A DNA stretch of 64,000 nt. Source: ARK-14 sp002899805. GTDB lineage: Archaea > Thermoproteota > Thermoprotei_A > Sulfolobales > Fervidicoccaceae. This document shows, piece by piece, positions 9,112 to 18,308 of the stretch; positions within the stretch are counted from its first letter, which is position 1, and each line of letters begins with the position of its first letter. The DNA is taken from assembly GCA_039793985.1 (NCBI GenBank), contig JBAMMC010000004.1, positions 1-64,000 on the forward strand, read 5' to 3'. The notes beneath the pieces are model-generated. The model had not been told where the DNA came from. It made no database searches and worked only from the letters and a program-made list of their open reading frames with translations. Position numbers and translations under genes: made by a program.

Positions 9112-10044
9112 ATGTTCCCAAGCGATCTGCTAATGAATGCTTTGACTTATAGCAATATGCTCGTGTTGATGTCTCTGGGTCTCACATTTTCATACATAAC
9201 GCTGAAGGTTCCTAACTTCGCTCAAGGAGACTTCATAGCAATAGGAGCATATATCGCATATACCAGTTACATTTTCTGGAATCTCCACCCCTATCTCTCT
9301 ATTCCAAGCGCCTTCCTTATATCGGGGGGTATTTCTCTACTTATGTTCCTTTTCATTTTCAGTCCTCTGTCCAAAAAGGGGTTCAAGGTCACAGACCTCA
9401 TGATTGCTTATTTTGCAGCAGAAATGATAATCAGGAGTGCCCTACTGATATATACTGACTATATGCAGCGTACTTTTTCAAAATATTTCTCAAACATACT
9501 TATTCCATTAAACCAGGTAAGAGTTGGAGATTATTCTATACCTTTTCCTCTTTTGATATCATCGATTCTAACAATTACTATACTTTTTTCATTCCTCATT
9601 CTACTCAATTATACAAAGCTAGGCATATCGCTCAGAGCAGCAATCCAAAATCCTGAGTTGGCAAAGACTTATGGAGTGAACGTCGAGAGAGTATATGCGA
9701 TATCGTGGTTTTTGGCTGGTGGAATAACTGGAATGACAGGACCTGTAATAGTTACATTCTTTCCTACGGATCCTAATATTGGATGGACATTTCTTGTGAG
9801 GATATTCGCTGCGAGTATTGTGGGAGGCATAGATAGCCTGCTTGGCGCCGTGATTGGAGGATTTTTTGTGGGGATAAGTGAGGTTATGGGGATTTACGTT
9901 CTCAGTCAACCACCCATAGGGCTCCAACCTGTTTATAGAGTAGCAATTCCTTTCATCCTGATGATTATTGCTCTATTATTCATGCCAAGAGGAATAGTTT
10001 CTTCCATTGATAGAGCAATAATAAGACTGAGGGAGAAGAAATGA
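9112..10044 (+). CDS. livH: Branched-chain amino acid-type ABC permease (LivH-like)
   Basis: A 310-residue integral membrane protein with about eight hydrophobic helices. The N-terminal region with LKVPNFAQGDFIAIGAYIAY matches LivH, and GGIDSLLGAVIGGFFVG is the conserved loop near the C-terminus. The start is set at ATG 9112 because GGTGA (9099-9103) lies 8 nt upstream; an in-frame GTG at 9100 sits inside that site. Its stop overlaps the ATG of the next permease gene (ATGA), showing translational coupling. It forms half of the membrane channel. Confidence 0.9.
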   Translation: MFPSDLLMNALTYSNMLVLMSLGLTFSYITLKVPNFAQGDFIAIGAYIAYTSYIFWNLHPYLSIPSAFLISGGISLLMFLFIFSPLSKKGFKVTDLMIAYFAAEMIIRSALLIYTDYMQRTFSKYFSNILIPLNQVRVGDYSIPFPLLISSILTITILFSFLILLNYTKLGISLRAAIQNPELAKTYGVNVERVYAISWFLAGGITGMTGPVIVTFFPTDPNIGWTFLVRIFAASIVGGIDSLLGAVIGGFFVGISEVMGIYVLSQPPIGLQPVYRVAIPFILMIIALLFMPRGIVSSIDRAIIRLREKK

Positions 10045-11090
10045 ACTTTCTCGGAATAACGGATCCGATAAGATTCACCTTCGATATAGTAAATTTCTTT
10101 CTCATTTATTCCATGCTCAGTATCAGCATGAACCTAGATTATGGCTTTGCTGGGATTCCTAACCTTGGTAAAGTGATGTTTTTTGCTATGGGATCTATAG
10201 TAACAGGTGCTTTATCTTTGAGGCTGCTTTCAGTAATTTCTGGCGTTCAACTGATTGACTTCGTTACACAAAATATATCCTATTCGATGACGATAAGTGT
10301 TTGGCTGTCTCAACATCCTTTTATTTCAATAGGAGTTGTTTTTATATTGGTCGCTCTCTCTGCTATAATATCTGGTTTGATGGGATTGCTTGTTTCTTTT
10401 CCTGCTATTAGGCTTAAAGAAACCTACTTGGCTATAACACTTTTAGTGACGGGGGAATTGCTCAGAGTAATAGCTAGCTACTACCCTCCCTTGATAGGAG
10501 GCACAGTAGGGACACATATACCCGATTTCTTTTCATGGGTAGGTATAGGGAGGATACATGATGCTACTCTCATTCTCTTTATTGCTGCTTTCACTTTCCT
10601 TTCTTACTATATCAGTAGAATCCTAGTACTCTCACCATTTGGCAGGATCATGAGGGGACATAGAGATAATGAAGATGCTCTCAGTTCCCTTGGAAAAGAC
10701 CCCACATATGTGAGGTCTAGGACGCTTTTCATATCTTCAGCTATAGCGGGTATAGCAGGCAGCTTGTACGCAATTTACTCTGGAAGCGTAAATGCCAGCG
10801 ATTTTATTCCAGACAAAACTTTCATTCTCTCTCTAATAATTGTCATCGGTGGAATGGCAAATGTGAACGGACCACTCATAGGTAGCTTTATTTATATAAT
10901 GCTCGATAGGATAATAAGGCAAGTAAAATTCTACATAACAGTCCCCTTCGATGTTAATTATCTATCTATAGGGATCATGGGGATCATACTCCTTCTTTTC
11001 TTCTTTTTCAGACCTAAAGGAATTCTACCGGAGAAACCAATAATATTAAAATTCCAACCCGTACCAAAAGAAAAGAATAATGAAAGTTAA
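10041..11090 (+). CDS. livM: Branched-chain amino acid-type ABC permease (LivM-like)
   Basis: A 349-residue membrane protein, the partner of the LivH-like permease. It shows MNLDYGFAGIPNLGKVMFFAMG, the LivM entry motif, and ALSSLGKDPTYVRSRTL, the cytoplasmic EAA-type loop, then GGMANVNGPLIGS. The ATG overlaps the preceding stop by 4 bases. The operon normally continues with two ATPase genes (livG, livF), but here the next gene is an unrelated ATPase of the TIP49 family, so the energy subunits must be encoded elsewhere or be shared with another transporter. Confidence 0.9.
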   Translation: MNFLGITDPIRFTFDIVNFFLIYSMLSISMNLDYGFAGIPNLGKVMFFAMGSIVTGALSLRLLSVISGVQLIDFVTQNISYSMTISVWLSQHPFISIGVVFILVALSAIISGLMGLLVSFPAIRLKETYLAITLLVTGELLRVIASYYPPLIGGTVGTHIPDFFSWVGIGRIHDATLILFIAAFTFLSYYISRILVLSPFGRIMRGHRDNEDALSSLGKDPTYVRSRTLFISSAIAGIAGSLYAIYSGSVNASDFIPDKTFILSLIIVIGGMANVNGPLIGSFIYIMLDRIIRQVKFYITVPFDVNYLSIGIMGIILLLFFFFRPKGILPEKPIILKFQPVPKEKNNES

Positions 11091-11250
11091 ACATCGATAT
11101 CTATATTAAACATTTTTTTATCCTATCAATAATAAATAGCTAATAAAGATCTCTGCCCCCCAGAAATCTAAAACCTCAAAAGATGATCATGGGGGTTCTC
11201 TGCTATGAGGATAGTTCAGTGAAATATTTTTGAAAAGGAGGTGAGCATCT

Positions 11251-12606
11251 TTGTCAATAATTGAGGAAGTCCCCAAAAAAGCAGAATTCAAAAGAATAGG
11301 AGTTCACAGTCACATAAAGGGACTTGGTCTTGATAACGATGGAAAGGCAAAGCCTATAGCGGATGGTTTAGTCGGCCAAAAAGAAGCTAGAGAAGCGGCT
11401 GGCGTTGTTGTTCAGATGATCAAAGAAGGAAAAATGGCAGGAAGGGGAATACTATTAGTAGGACCCACTGGAACTGGAAAGACGGCTTTGGCTGTGGCAA
11501 TAGCAAAAGAACTCGGAGAAGACACACCATTCGTTGAATTCAAAGGTTCTGAAATCTATTCACTGGAAATAAAGAAGACTGAGATGCTCATGCAGGCTAT
11601 CAGGAAAAGTATAGGAGTAAGACTCAGAGAAAAAAGAATGGTCTATGAAGGAGTGGTTAAGGAAATAAAGGTCAGAAGGGTTAGACATCCCTATAATCCT
11701 TATGTCATGGTTCCTAGAGAAGCAAAGATAACTTTGGAGACTAAAGGGGATAGCTTGACTTTGACAGTAAGCGATGAAATAGCAGAACAATTGATATCTC
11801 AGGGGATCAAGAGAGATGATGTTATCTGGATTGATGCACAAACCGGGAGGGTATTCAAAGAAGGTAGAATCAAAGGAGATAGTCAAGAGTTATATCTTAC
11901 TGGAGAAAAGATAGTAGAGAAGCCAGAAGGACCGATAAAGAAAGAAAAAGAGATCATACATACAGTTACGTTACATGATTTGGACTTTTACTTCGCTTCA
12001 AGAAGAGCGGGCCTAGAGCTTCTCTTCGGTTTTTCCCCAATGCGTGAGATTAGCCAAGAAATTAGAAAAACAGTTGATGAGCAAGTGAAAAAGTGGGTTT
12101 CTGATGGAACGGGAGAAATCATCCCTGGAGTTCTATTCATAGATGACGCCCATATGTTGGATATAGAAGCCTACAGCTTTCTTACCATGGCAATGGAAAG
12201 TGAATTGGCTCCAATAATGATATTAGCAACTAACAGAGGTATGGCTAAAATAAGAGGGACGGAAATAGAATCACCACATGGAATGCCCTTAGACCTCCTT
12301 GACAGACTTTTAATTATTACTACAAAGCCCTATAACGAGGAAGAAATCAGGCAAATAATCTCAATAAGGGCAGATGAGGAAGAGATTGCCCTAACACAAG
12401 AGGCGCTCGATGAACTCACGAAGATTGGGCAACAGAGAAGTTTAAGATACGCAGTTCAGTTAATGGTTCCCGCAAAAATAATTGCAACTAGAAGAGGTAG
12501 AAACAACATAACTAAGGAAGACATCATAGAAGCATCAACAAAATTCATTGATCTTCGTAGCAGTATCGAATATATATCGAAATACGAGAACCTCTTTCTC
12601 CACTAG
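11251..12606 (+). CDS. TIP49/RuvB-like AAA+ ATPase
   Basis: A 451-residue homologue of eukaryotic RuvBL1/2 (TIP49). Walker A is GPTGTGKT at 71-78, an OB-like insertion (domain II) spans about 125-240, Walker B is LFIDDAHML, sensor 1 is LATNRG and sensor 2 is RSLRYAVQL. The start is TTG, preceded by GGAGGTGAG 6 nt upstream, one of the strongest ribosome binding sites in the window. In archaea it is a hexameric DNA- or RNA-linked ATPase with poorly defined targets; eukaryotic homologues act in chromatin remodelling and snoRNP assembly. It is probably monocistronic. Confidence 0.92.
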   Translation: MSIIEEVPKKAEFKRIGVHSHIKGLGLDNDGKAKPIADGLVGQKEAREAAGVVVQMIKEGKMAGRGILLVGPTGTGKTALAVAIAKELGEDTPFVEFKGSEIYSLEIKKTEMLMQAIRKSIGVRLREKRMVYEGVVKEIKVRRVRHPYNPYVMVPREAKITLETKGDSLTLTVSDEIAEQLISQGIKRDDVIWIDAQTGRVFKEGRIKGDSQELYLTGEKIVEKPEGPIKKEKEIIHTVTLHDLDFYFASRRAGLELLFGFSPMREISQEIRKTVDEQVKKWVSDGTGEIIPGVLFIDDAHMLDIEAYSFLTMAMESELAPIMILATNRGMAKIRGTEIESPHGMPLDLLDRLLIITTKPYNEEEIRQIISIRADEEEIALTQEALDELTKIGQQRSLRYAVQLMVPAKIIATRRGRNNITKEDIIEASTKFIDLRSSIEYISKYENLFLH

Positions 12607-12660
12607 ACTAAAATTAAAAGCTCAACATTATTTCTAAAATCTCAGCCTTTTAATATTGGG

Positions 12661-12963
12661 ATGAAGACATGGCAAGAATTTAGATCAGAGCGGAAAGAGA
12701 GCAGATGTAGAAAGTTCAAAAGCTCGAAGTGGATTCATGGAACAATAAGGATTACGCTGGCGCTCTGAAAAAGCAGAAAGAGGGCTTATCCGTATAAGGA
12801 GGTCCTTAACTACTTCCACTGCTCAGAAAATGAGACATATATGCCGATTAGATGCTGAGAACCCATGTTCCTCTCTAGAGAAGTTATATTCATTTGGAGC
12901 GAGGAAGAGGTCAGAAATGCCCAACACTCGTTTTTCAGTAACCCACAGAAAGGAAAGAATAAT
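12661..12963 (+). pseudogene. Possible decayed gene, weakly HEPN-like
   Basis: This 357-base gap between genes has no intact ORF, but coding-like fragments succeed each other in shifting frames: MKTWQEFRSERKESR from 12661, then KLEVDSWNNKDYAGALKKQ around 12725-12780, then AYPYKEVLNYF and, after a TGA, MFLSREVIFIWSEEEVRNA up to about 12950. The second fragment resembles the core helix of HEPN-domain proteins (toxin-antitoxin or nucleotidyltransferase partners). At least one stop and two frameshifts interrupt it. The family assignment is tentative. Confidence 0.3.
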
Positions 12964-13647
12964 TTAGGGGTTTATTCCCAATTCCTTTAAGAACAATTTT
13001 GTGGCTTCTCTCGGTTCTTTGCTATTTGTTATAAAACTTCCAGCAACAATTATATCTGTTCCAGCCTCAGCAAGCTTTTTCGCCTCATCAGGCTTTATTC
13101 CACCAGCAACTGAGATTTTAATATCGTCTATCTCTTTCTTAAGCTCTTTAACTAGCGGTATGAAGTCCACTCCCCTTAACCTTTTTCCCAATTGTTGGTC
13201 TATACCAGCGTGGAGTCCAACTATATTTACCCCCAATTCCCTGACTTTTTTAGCTCTGTTCAGTGGATCTAAAATTGAGATCATGTCTACTTGTACTTCT
13301 CCTCCAAGCTCTTTCGCTTTTTTAGAAGATTCAATTATAGTCTGCTCATCGGCAGCACCCAGAACAGAGACGATTTTCGCTCCGGCTGACAACGCCATTT
13401 CAACTTCAAGAGCTCCAACATCCATAGTTTTCATGTCTGCGAATATTATATTGTTGGGGAACATCTGAGAAAAAATCCTTACAGAATCTATTCCGACCGA
13501 TTTTATAAGGGGAGTTCCTGCTTCGATTATGACCTTTTCGCTTATTGCTACAGCGTTAGCGATCTTTACAGCCTTACTTAAGTCTATTACATCGATTGCG
13601 ACCTGCAAATAAGGAGGGTCGCGTAGAATCAAATCCAAAGCTATCAT
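12964..13647 (-). CDS. hxlA: 3-hexulose-6-phosphate synthase
   Basis: A 227-residue TIM-barrel of the OMP decarboxylase superfamily. It joins formaldehyde to ribulose 5-phosphate or, in archaea lacking an oxidative pentose pathway, works in reverse to make ribulose 5-phosphate from fructose 6-phosphate. Diagnostic stretches are VIIEAGTPLIKSVG, FADMKTMDVGALE, VLGAADEQTI and VQVDMI. The metal and substrate residues in ADMKTMD are intact. It stands alone rather than fused to its isomerase (HxlB), which is not in this window. A TATA-like TTTTTAAT about 27 bases before the ATG suggests a leaderless transcript. It is divergent from the mutase gene. Confidence 0.88.
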   Translation of the reverse strand: MIALDLILRDPPYLQVAIDVIDLSKAVKIANAVAISEKVIIEAGTPLIKSVGIDSVRIFSQMFPNNIIFADMKTMDVGALEVEMALSAGAKIVSVLGAADEQTIIESSKKAKELGGEVQVDMISILDPLNRAKKVRELGVNIVGLHAGIDQQLGKRLRGVDFIPLVKELKKEIDDIKISVAGGIKPDEAKKLAEAGTDIIVAGSFITNSKEPREATKLFLKELGINP

Positions 13648-13715
13648 CTCCAGAAAAACTTCTGCTCTATCAAGATTAAAAACTTGTTCTGAGAAAAATT
13701 TGATGAGGGTTTCAT

Positions 13716-15083
13716 ATGGGTAAACTGTTTGGTACAGACGGTATAAGATTAGATATCACTTCAGGATTATCGCCCAATTTCTTCACTTCACTTTCTCACT
13801 CTATTTGTGAATCTTTCGGACGAGACTCTGTTTTTTTAATTGGAAAAGATGTGAGATTGGGCGGAGAATTGATCTTTCACGGCATCATATCTGGGCTTCT
13901 CTCTGGAGGATGCCGGGCCTATAACGCGGGTCTAGTTACAACTCCATCACTTCAATTTTCAGTGAAGTCAGATGGCCTTTTCGATGGAGGTATAATGATT
14001 ACAGCATCCCACAATCCACCGAACTACAATGGAATAAAAGTCATAGATTCTGACGGTATTGAGATTTCTAGGAAAAAGGAGGAAGAAATAGAAGAAATTT
14101 TCTTCTCTTTGAAAGATGAATTCCGAAGTCGACAAATTATAGGAAACCACGAAGTTGAATATTATCCAGGCGTCATTGAAAGATACATTAACGGAGTAGT
14201 TTCTCAAGTCGATGATGAAATAATAAGAAAAAAAGAAATGAAGGTCCTGTTGGATGCAGCCAACAGCGTGGGTTCTCTTGCTATTCCTGGAATAATAAGA
14301 AAGTTAGGGGGGAAAGTTATAAGTTTGAATTCGCATCTTGATTATTCATTTCCAGGGAGAGATCCTGAACCTACACCGGAGAGTCTCAAACTTACATCTT
14401 TAATTGTTAGAGAAAGTGGAGCAGACTTTGGCGTTGCTGTTGATGGTGATGCAGATAGATCCATTTTCCTCGATGAGACTGGAAAGGTCTATTGGGGGGA
14501 CAGAACTGCTCTAGTACTTTCCCCCTTTTTGAAGGAAATACACCAAGAACTTCCGTCAAGAATATTCACAGGAATAAGCAGCAGCTCTTTTATAGAAGAT
14601 ATTTTGAAAGAAAAAGGGATAGATGTTGTTTGGATGAAAGTTGGCAGCGTTGACATTGCTCGAAGGTTGAAACAAGAGGGAGGCTTGCTAGGGTTCGAAG
14701 AAAATGGAGGAATAATGTATCCTCCACATCAATTTGTACGTGACGCTGGAATGGCTACAGCCCTCATGATGGAACTTATGGCAAGAGAAAATAGAAGGGC
14801 GTCTGACCTTTTCTCTATATATCCAAAGACTTGGTCTATAAAAACAAAATATCCATTGAAAAGTAGGGAAGAGGGCTTCAAAATATATGAGAGGATAAAG
14901 AACCAATATTCAAAATATAGAATTATCGATATTGATGGAGTAAAAGTTATCCTTGAAGATGCCTGGTTTCTTGTTAGAATGAGTGGAACTGAACCAGTGA
15001 TAAGGGTTATGATAGAATCTAAGAAAGAAGGAAAGGAAAAGGATATTTTGAAGGATATTGAAAGAATACTCCAGGTCGAATGA
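13716..15083 (+). CDS. Phosphoglucosamine/phosphomannomutase family enzyme
   Basis: Interconverts 1- and 6-phosphates of hexoses or hexosamines, feeding sugar-nucleotide synthesis. The four family motifs are present: GKLFGTDGIR at the start, the phosphoserine loop TASHNPP (Ser98), the metal-binding DGDADR, and RMSGTEPVIR near the end. Length 455 is typical for the archaeal GlmM/ManB group, whose members often act on several sugars, so the exact substrate is left open. GAGGG precedes the ATG. A Trm112-like gene follows after 3 bases. Confidence 0.92.
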   Translation: MGKLFGTDGIRLDITSGLSPNFFTSLSHSICESFGRDSVFLIGKDVRLGGELIFHGIISGLLSGGCRAYNAGLVTTPSLQFSVKSDGLFDGGIMITASHNPPNYNGIKVIDSDGIEISRKKEEEIEEIFFSLKDEFRSRQIIGNHEVEYYPGVIERYINGVVSQVDDEIIRKKEMKVLLDAANSVGSLAIPGIIRKLGGKVISLNSHLDYSFPGRDPEPTPESLKLTSLIVRESGADFGVAVDGDADRSIFLDETGKVYWGDRTALVLSPFLKEIHQELPSRIFTGISSSSFIEDILKEKGIDVVWMKVGSVDIARRLKQEGGLLGFEENGGIMYPPHQFVRDAGMATALMMELMARENRRASDLFSIYPKTWSIKTKYPLKSREEGFKIYERIKNQYSKYRIIDIDGVKVILEDAWFLVRMSGTEPVIRVMIESKKEGKEKDILKDIERILQVE

Positions 15084-15086
15084 AAT

Positions 15087-15482
15087 ATGAAATACAGGCT
15101 AATGGACGTACTAGCGTGCCCGATGTGCAAGAGTTTTCCACTAGAACTCATAATAATCGAAAAAGAACAAAGAGATAGGGAGCTACCATCTCAGCCACCA
15201 TTATGTGAAATCTATTGTTCTTACACACAAAAAAGCTTGAAGGAAATGGAGGAAAAACCACCCTGCGAGGAATGCTTCAAATATGAAATCAAAACAGCGG
15301 TATTATATTGTAAGAATTGTGGAAGATGGTATCCGGTGATCAACGGTATTCCCCACATGCTTCCAGACTATATAAGAAAAGATGAGAAGAAAAGGGAACT
15401 GGAGTTTCTGAAGAAATTTGCAGAAAAACTTCCAGAAAAAATAGTCAAGAAAGGTCTCCCTCACAATTTATCTGAAGAATAA
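15087..15482 (+). CDS. Trm112-like zinc-binding protein
   Basis: A 131-residue protein with CPMC near the N-terminus and CKNCGRWYPVINGIPHMLP near residue 75, the two halves of the Trm112 zinc-ribbon pattern. A middle insertion carries further cysteines (CEIYC, PCEEC), unusual in the short bacterial form. Archaeal Trm112 activates several methyltransferases that modify tRNA and release factor. It begins 3 bases after the mutase gene, so they are probably co-transcribed. The extra cysteines could bind a second metal. Confidence 0.75.
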   Translation: MKYRLMDVLACPMCKSFPLELIIIEKEQRDRELPSQPPLCEIYCSYTQKSLKEMEEKPPCEECFKYEIKTAVLYCKNCGRWYPVINGIPHMLPDYIRKDEKKRELEFLKKFAEKLPEKIVKKGLPHNLSEE

Positions 15483-15492
15483 ACTTTGTTTT

Positions 15493-16662
15493 CTATCCCT
15501 TTGAGTATATTTCCACCACGTCACCATCCTCTAATTTGTGGTCAAGACCAACTTTTTCTCCTGGATAGTTGACACTTTTTCCATATATTTTTGCATATCT
15601 GAACCCCCTTAACATCTTTGAATGAACAGCCTCAGCAACATCTTTTACTGTTGCTCCTTTCTTCAGGATCAAAGGTCGCTCGGCAACATCACCATTAGGT
15701 TGCTTGGTGTAAACTCTTATTATCTCAAGAGACTCGAAGATTTTTCTCCCTATATCGTTTAGCCCCTCACTTGTTTTGGCTGAAACATATAGAACTGGAG
15801 AAATTTTTTCTATCTCAGCCATTTTATCTCGGAGCTTCTTAACATCCGCTAAATCGATTTTATTAACGAGGAAGATTGCGGGTCTATAAATCCTATTCCC
15901 TAGCAATTGGGATTCTATATCGTCAATAGAAACTTCGCCCCATATTTTCACAATTGCATGTTCGATTCGATACTCTTTGAGCATTTTCTTAACATCTTCG
16001 ATACTCCCATCAATTATTTTTCCATTAACCACAACGTTTATTCCTCCTCTGCTTTCTCTGAGGAGTTCAACTTTACCTCTTGGTTTTCTAAGAAAAATTC
16101 CATTTTCCTCGAATTCTTTTATAATTATCTTTGCTAAGCCTTCCGGTGAGGAAATTGAATCTAGTACAATGAGTACCATATCTGAATTCCTTGCTAATCC
16201 TATGGTCCTATTATACCAGGAAATTCTTTCGTTGCTTCCGAATGGTATGCTGGGAGTATCTATGAGCTGGAAGTAAATATCTTCAAATTTTAACATACCT
16301 GGTTTAGGGAGCCTAGTTGAATAGGGTATACCAATGCCCTCATAAGGGATACCGATGAGCTTTGAGAAAATCATGGTTTTTCCGGAAAGAGGTGGACCTA
16401 TTAAAACAACCTGTGCAGCTCCTGACTTTTCGATATAGAACTTTGGGCCAGACCCCCCTCCTTTTTTCTTCTTCTGTTCTTCTAGCTCTTCTTTTAGTTG
16501 ACTTAGCCTCCTAGTCGCCCAATACATTAAATTTTCAGTGCCTTTGTGCTTAGGAACAGAGGAAATGAATTCTTCAAGAGCTGCTATTTTTTCTTCTAAT
16601 GTCCTAGCTTCTGTAAACTTCAACCATTTTGCTTTCGCCTCTGGAGGGAGGTTTGTGGGCAT
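15493..16662 (-). CDS. DRG/OBG-type GTPase with C-terminal TGS domain
   Basis: A 389-residue P-loop GTPase. An N-terminal helical region is followed by GPPLSGKT (G1, residues 89-96), LIDTPS (G3), NKID (G4) and SAKTS (G5), and a TGS domain at the C-terminus (about 320-389) ending in LEDGDVVEIYSKG. The start is ATG 16662 because GGAGGT lies 7 nt upstream; an earlier in-frame codon at 16683 is inside rnhB. DRG-like GTPases bind ribosomes or RNA. It lies directly behind rnhB on the same strand, the rnhB stop being part of its ribosome binding site. Confidence 0.88.
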   Translation of the reverse strand: MPTNLPPEAKAKWLKFTEARTLEEKIAALEEFISSVPKHKGTENLMYWATRRLSQLKEELEEQKKKKGGGSGPKFYIEKSGAAQVVLIGPPLSGKTMIFSKLIGIPYEGIGIPYSTRLPKPGMLKFEDIYFQLIDTPSIPFGSNERISWYNRTIGLARNSDMVLIVLDSISSPEGLAKIIIKEFEENGIFLRKPRGKVELLRESRGGINVVVNGKIIDGSIEDVKKMLKEYRIEHAIVKIWGEVSIDDIESQLLGNRIYRPAIFLVNKIDLADVKKLRDKMAEIEKISPVLYVSAKTSEGLNDIGRKIFESLEIIRVYTKQPNGDVAERPLILKKGATVKDVAEAVHSKMLRGFRYAKIYGKSVNYPGEKVGLDHKLEDGDVVEIYSKG

Positions 16663-16666
16663 AATA

Positions 16667-17281
16667 TCAACCTCCTTTTTCAAAATATGGGTTGGCTTTC
16701 GACTTCCACTTGTGTCTCACAAGAAACGGAGGAAGAGCCTTGGAGTTCTTGAGGATCCACGCGACAGTTCGTTTGTCGCCTGGATATCCAGATCCTTCTA
16801 GTCCATAAACATTTCTAATTTTCTCTATCTCTCTATCTCTAATTACTTTTGCTACAATGCTAGCTGCTCCAACGGCTGTGTACTTAGAATCAGCCTTTTT
16901 TTCCATTCTTACTTTAATTTGAACACATGCATAGAATTCAAGTTCAATTCTACCTACAGCATCTGCTATAGCTGCATCGGGAATGTAACCTTTTAGGAGT
17001 GCGGAGCATGCTAGTTGCCTAAAAGCTTCAATTGTAAGCATGTTCAGGTTATTACTGTCTATCTGTTCAGGTTGTACTAGAACTACGTCATGCCAATCAG
17101 CAAGATTTATGATAACTTCATAAAGCTGTTCTCTTTTCTTTCTACTCAGTTTTTTACTATCAGTAACTCCCATTTTCTTGAGTTCTTCCTCAACTCTTTC
17201 GTTTATAATGACAGCAGCAACTACCATCGGTCCAATCAGGCTACCTCTGCCAGCTTCATCCATGCCCATTATCAATTTCAT
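16667..17281 (-). CDS. rnhB: Ribonuclease HII
   Basis: Cleaves the RNA strand of RNA-DNA hybrids, including single ribonucleotides left in DNA. The 204-residue product shows the N-terminal GMDEAGRGSLIGPMV with the acidic pair Asp7-Glu8, a third acid in IADAVGR, the conserved SKYTAVGAASIVAKVIRDRE, and a tail with GSGYPGD. All catalytic acids are visible. The gene is directly upstream of the TGS GTPase; the stop codon lies within the GGAGGTTGA that serves the next start. Confidence 0.96.
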   Translation of the reverse strand: MKLIMGMDEAGRGSLIGPMVVAAVIINERVEEELKKMGVTDSKKLSRKKREQLYEVIINLADWHDVVLVQPEQIDSNNLNMLTIEAFRQLACSALLKGYIPDAAIADAVGRIELEFYACVQIKVRMEKKADSKYTAVGAASIVAKVIRDREIEKIRNVYGLEGSGYPGDKRTVAWILKNSKALPPFLVRHKWKSKANPYFEKGG

Positions 17282-17468
17282 TACTTCTCAACCTCGTCAT
17301 CTATCAAAAGCTCTATTTACGAAACTCTAAACATTTTCATATCTAGAATATTTGATAAGAGATTTAATGAATATTGTACTCTTAATATGAGCATACCTAA
17401 CAATCTACGTTTGAATAAAATGAATTTTACGCACCGAGGTGTTGGAATGTCGAGAGGAAAGGGCAGTG

Positions 17469-18308
17469 TTAAAACAATGGCATTTTTGCTTGTTTAAGAA
17501 GTTCTAGCTGGTTTGCTAATGTCTCTATATCGGCATCTCTAAACTGCTCATCTTTGAAAAAAACTTCGAGGGTTACAAATGGATTTTTCCCTGCGTTTTC
17601 CAAAACTTTGAGAACCTTCGCGAAGGAGGTTTCGTAACCCTCAATCTTCATATGTTCAACAACTTGCCCATTTATCTTACTAGCGCCATGTATATGAACG
17701 ACGCTTACAATATTATGAAAAGAGTTTGTCCAATCAAGTAGCATATCTTCCAAAAATGATAATTTTTCTTCTTGTAACAACTTAGCTGTTATGTGTCCAT
17801 AGTCCAGACAAACCTGGCTATCGACTTCATTTGCCAGCAACATCAAGTTATCTTTAAAGGCCAGAGGTCCATATGGAGAATTTTCTAGAGCGAATATTAT
17901 TCCCGCGTCTTTATATGATGAAACCAGTCTCTTCACATCCATGAAAATTTCATTAAGATATTCTCTATTAGTAAATTTAACTTTCTCTCTGGTTGAAAAA
18001 TGAGAAACAGCGTACTGAAACTCCCACTTCTTCATCAATTCGGAAAGCTTTGTTAGATAGTCGATTGAACCTTTTCTGATTTCCGGATATGGAGAAGCTA
18101 TGGCAAGATCTCTCCATGGTAGATGCGCACCGAGCTTTAATCCCTGTTCTTTTATAAGTTTCATTAAATCCTCGAACCATTGAAATTCCCAATAGGGCCA
18201 AGGATACTCTAAACTGATTTCAACCGACTCAAAACCAATACTTGAAGCATAATGTACATCTTTCTCTGTGATTTTTGATTTAGGCCATATTGTAAAAGCA
18301 AACCTCAC
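17469..18308 (-). CDS. Sugar phosphate isomerase/epimerase-like TIM barrel (AP endonuclease 2 fold)
   Basis: A 279-residue xylose-isomerase-like barrel. It carries the metal-ligand pattern of the family: GFESVEISLE near residue 29, LGAHLPW, SHFSTRE, FALENSPYGP, CLDYGHI and VVHIHGA, then TLEVFF at the end. The GTG start immediately follows the stop of the upstream gene (TGAGTG) and has GAGGTGA 7 nt before it. It may act on a sugar or on AP sites in DNA; the family cannot be told apart by eye. It forms an operon with the DUF354 gene. Confidence 0.8.
   Translation of the reverse strand: MRFAFTIWPKSKITEKDVHYASSIGFESVEISLEYPWPYWEFQWFEDLMKLIKEQGLKLGAHLPWRDLAIASPYPEIRKGSIDYLTKLSELMKKWEFQYAVSHFSTREKVKFTNREYLNEIFMDVKRLVSSYKDAGIIFALENSPYGPLAFKDNLMLLANEVDSQVCLDYGHITAKLLQEEKLSFLEDMLLDWTNSFHNIVSVVHIHGASKINGQVVEHMKIEGYETSFAKVLKVLENAGKNPFVTLEVFFKDEQFRDADIETLANQLELLKQAKMPLF

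Noticed and set aside
11170..11225. C/D-box-like series (ATGATCA, ATGAGGA) before the TIP49 gene
   Set aside because: Both C-like boxes have mismatches and no CTGA D box is correctly placed.
12840..12900. CTGA and ATGAG motifs suggesting a C/D sRNA
   Set aside because: Spacing and C boxes do not fit; coding-like remnants explain the region better.
13001..13468. 155-codon plus-strand ORF opposite the hexulose-phosphate synthase gene
   Set aside because: It is antisense to a well-supported gene with all its motifs; low-complexity Ser/Phe composition.
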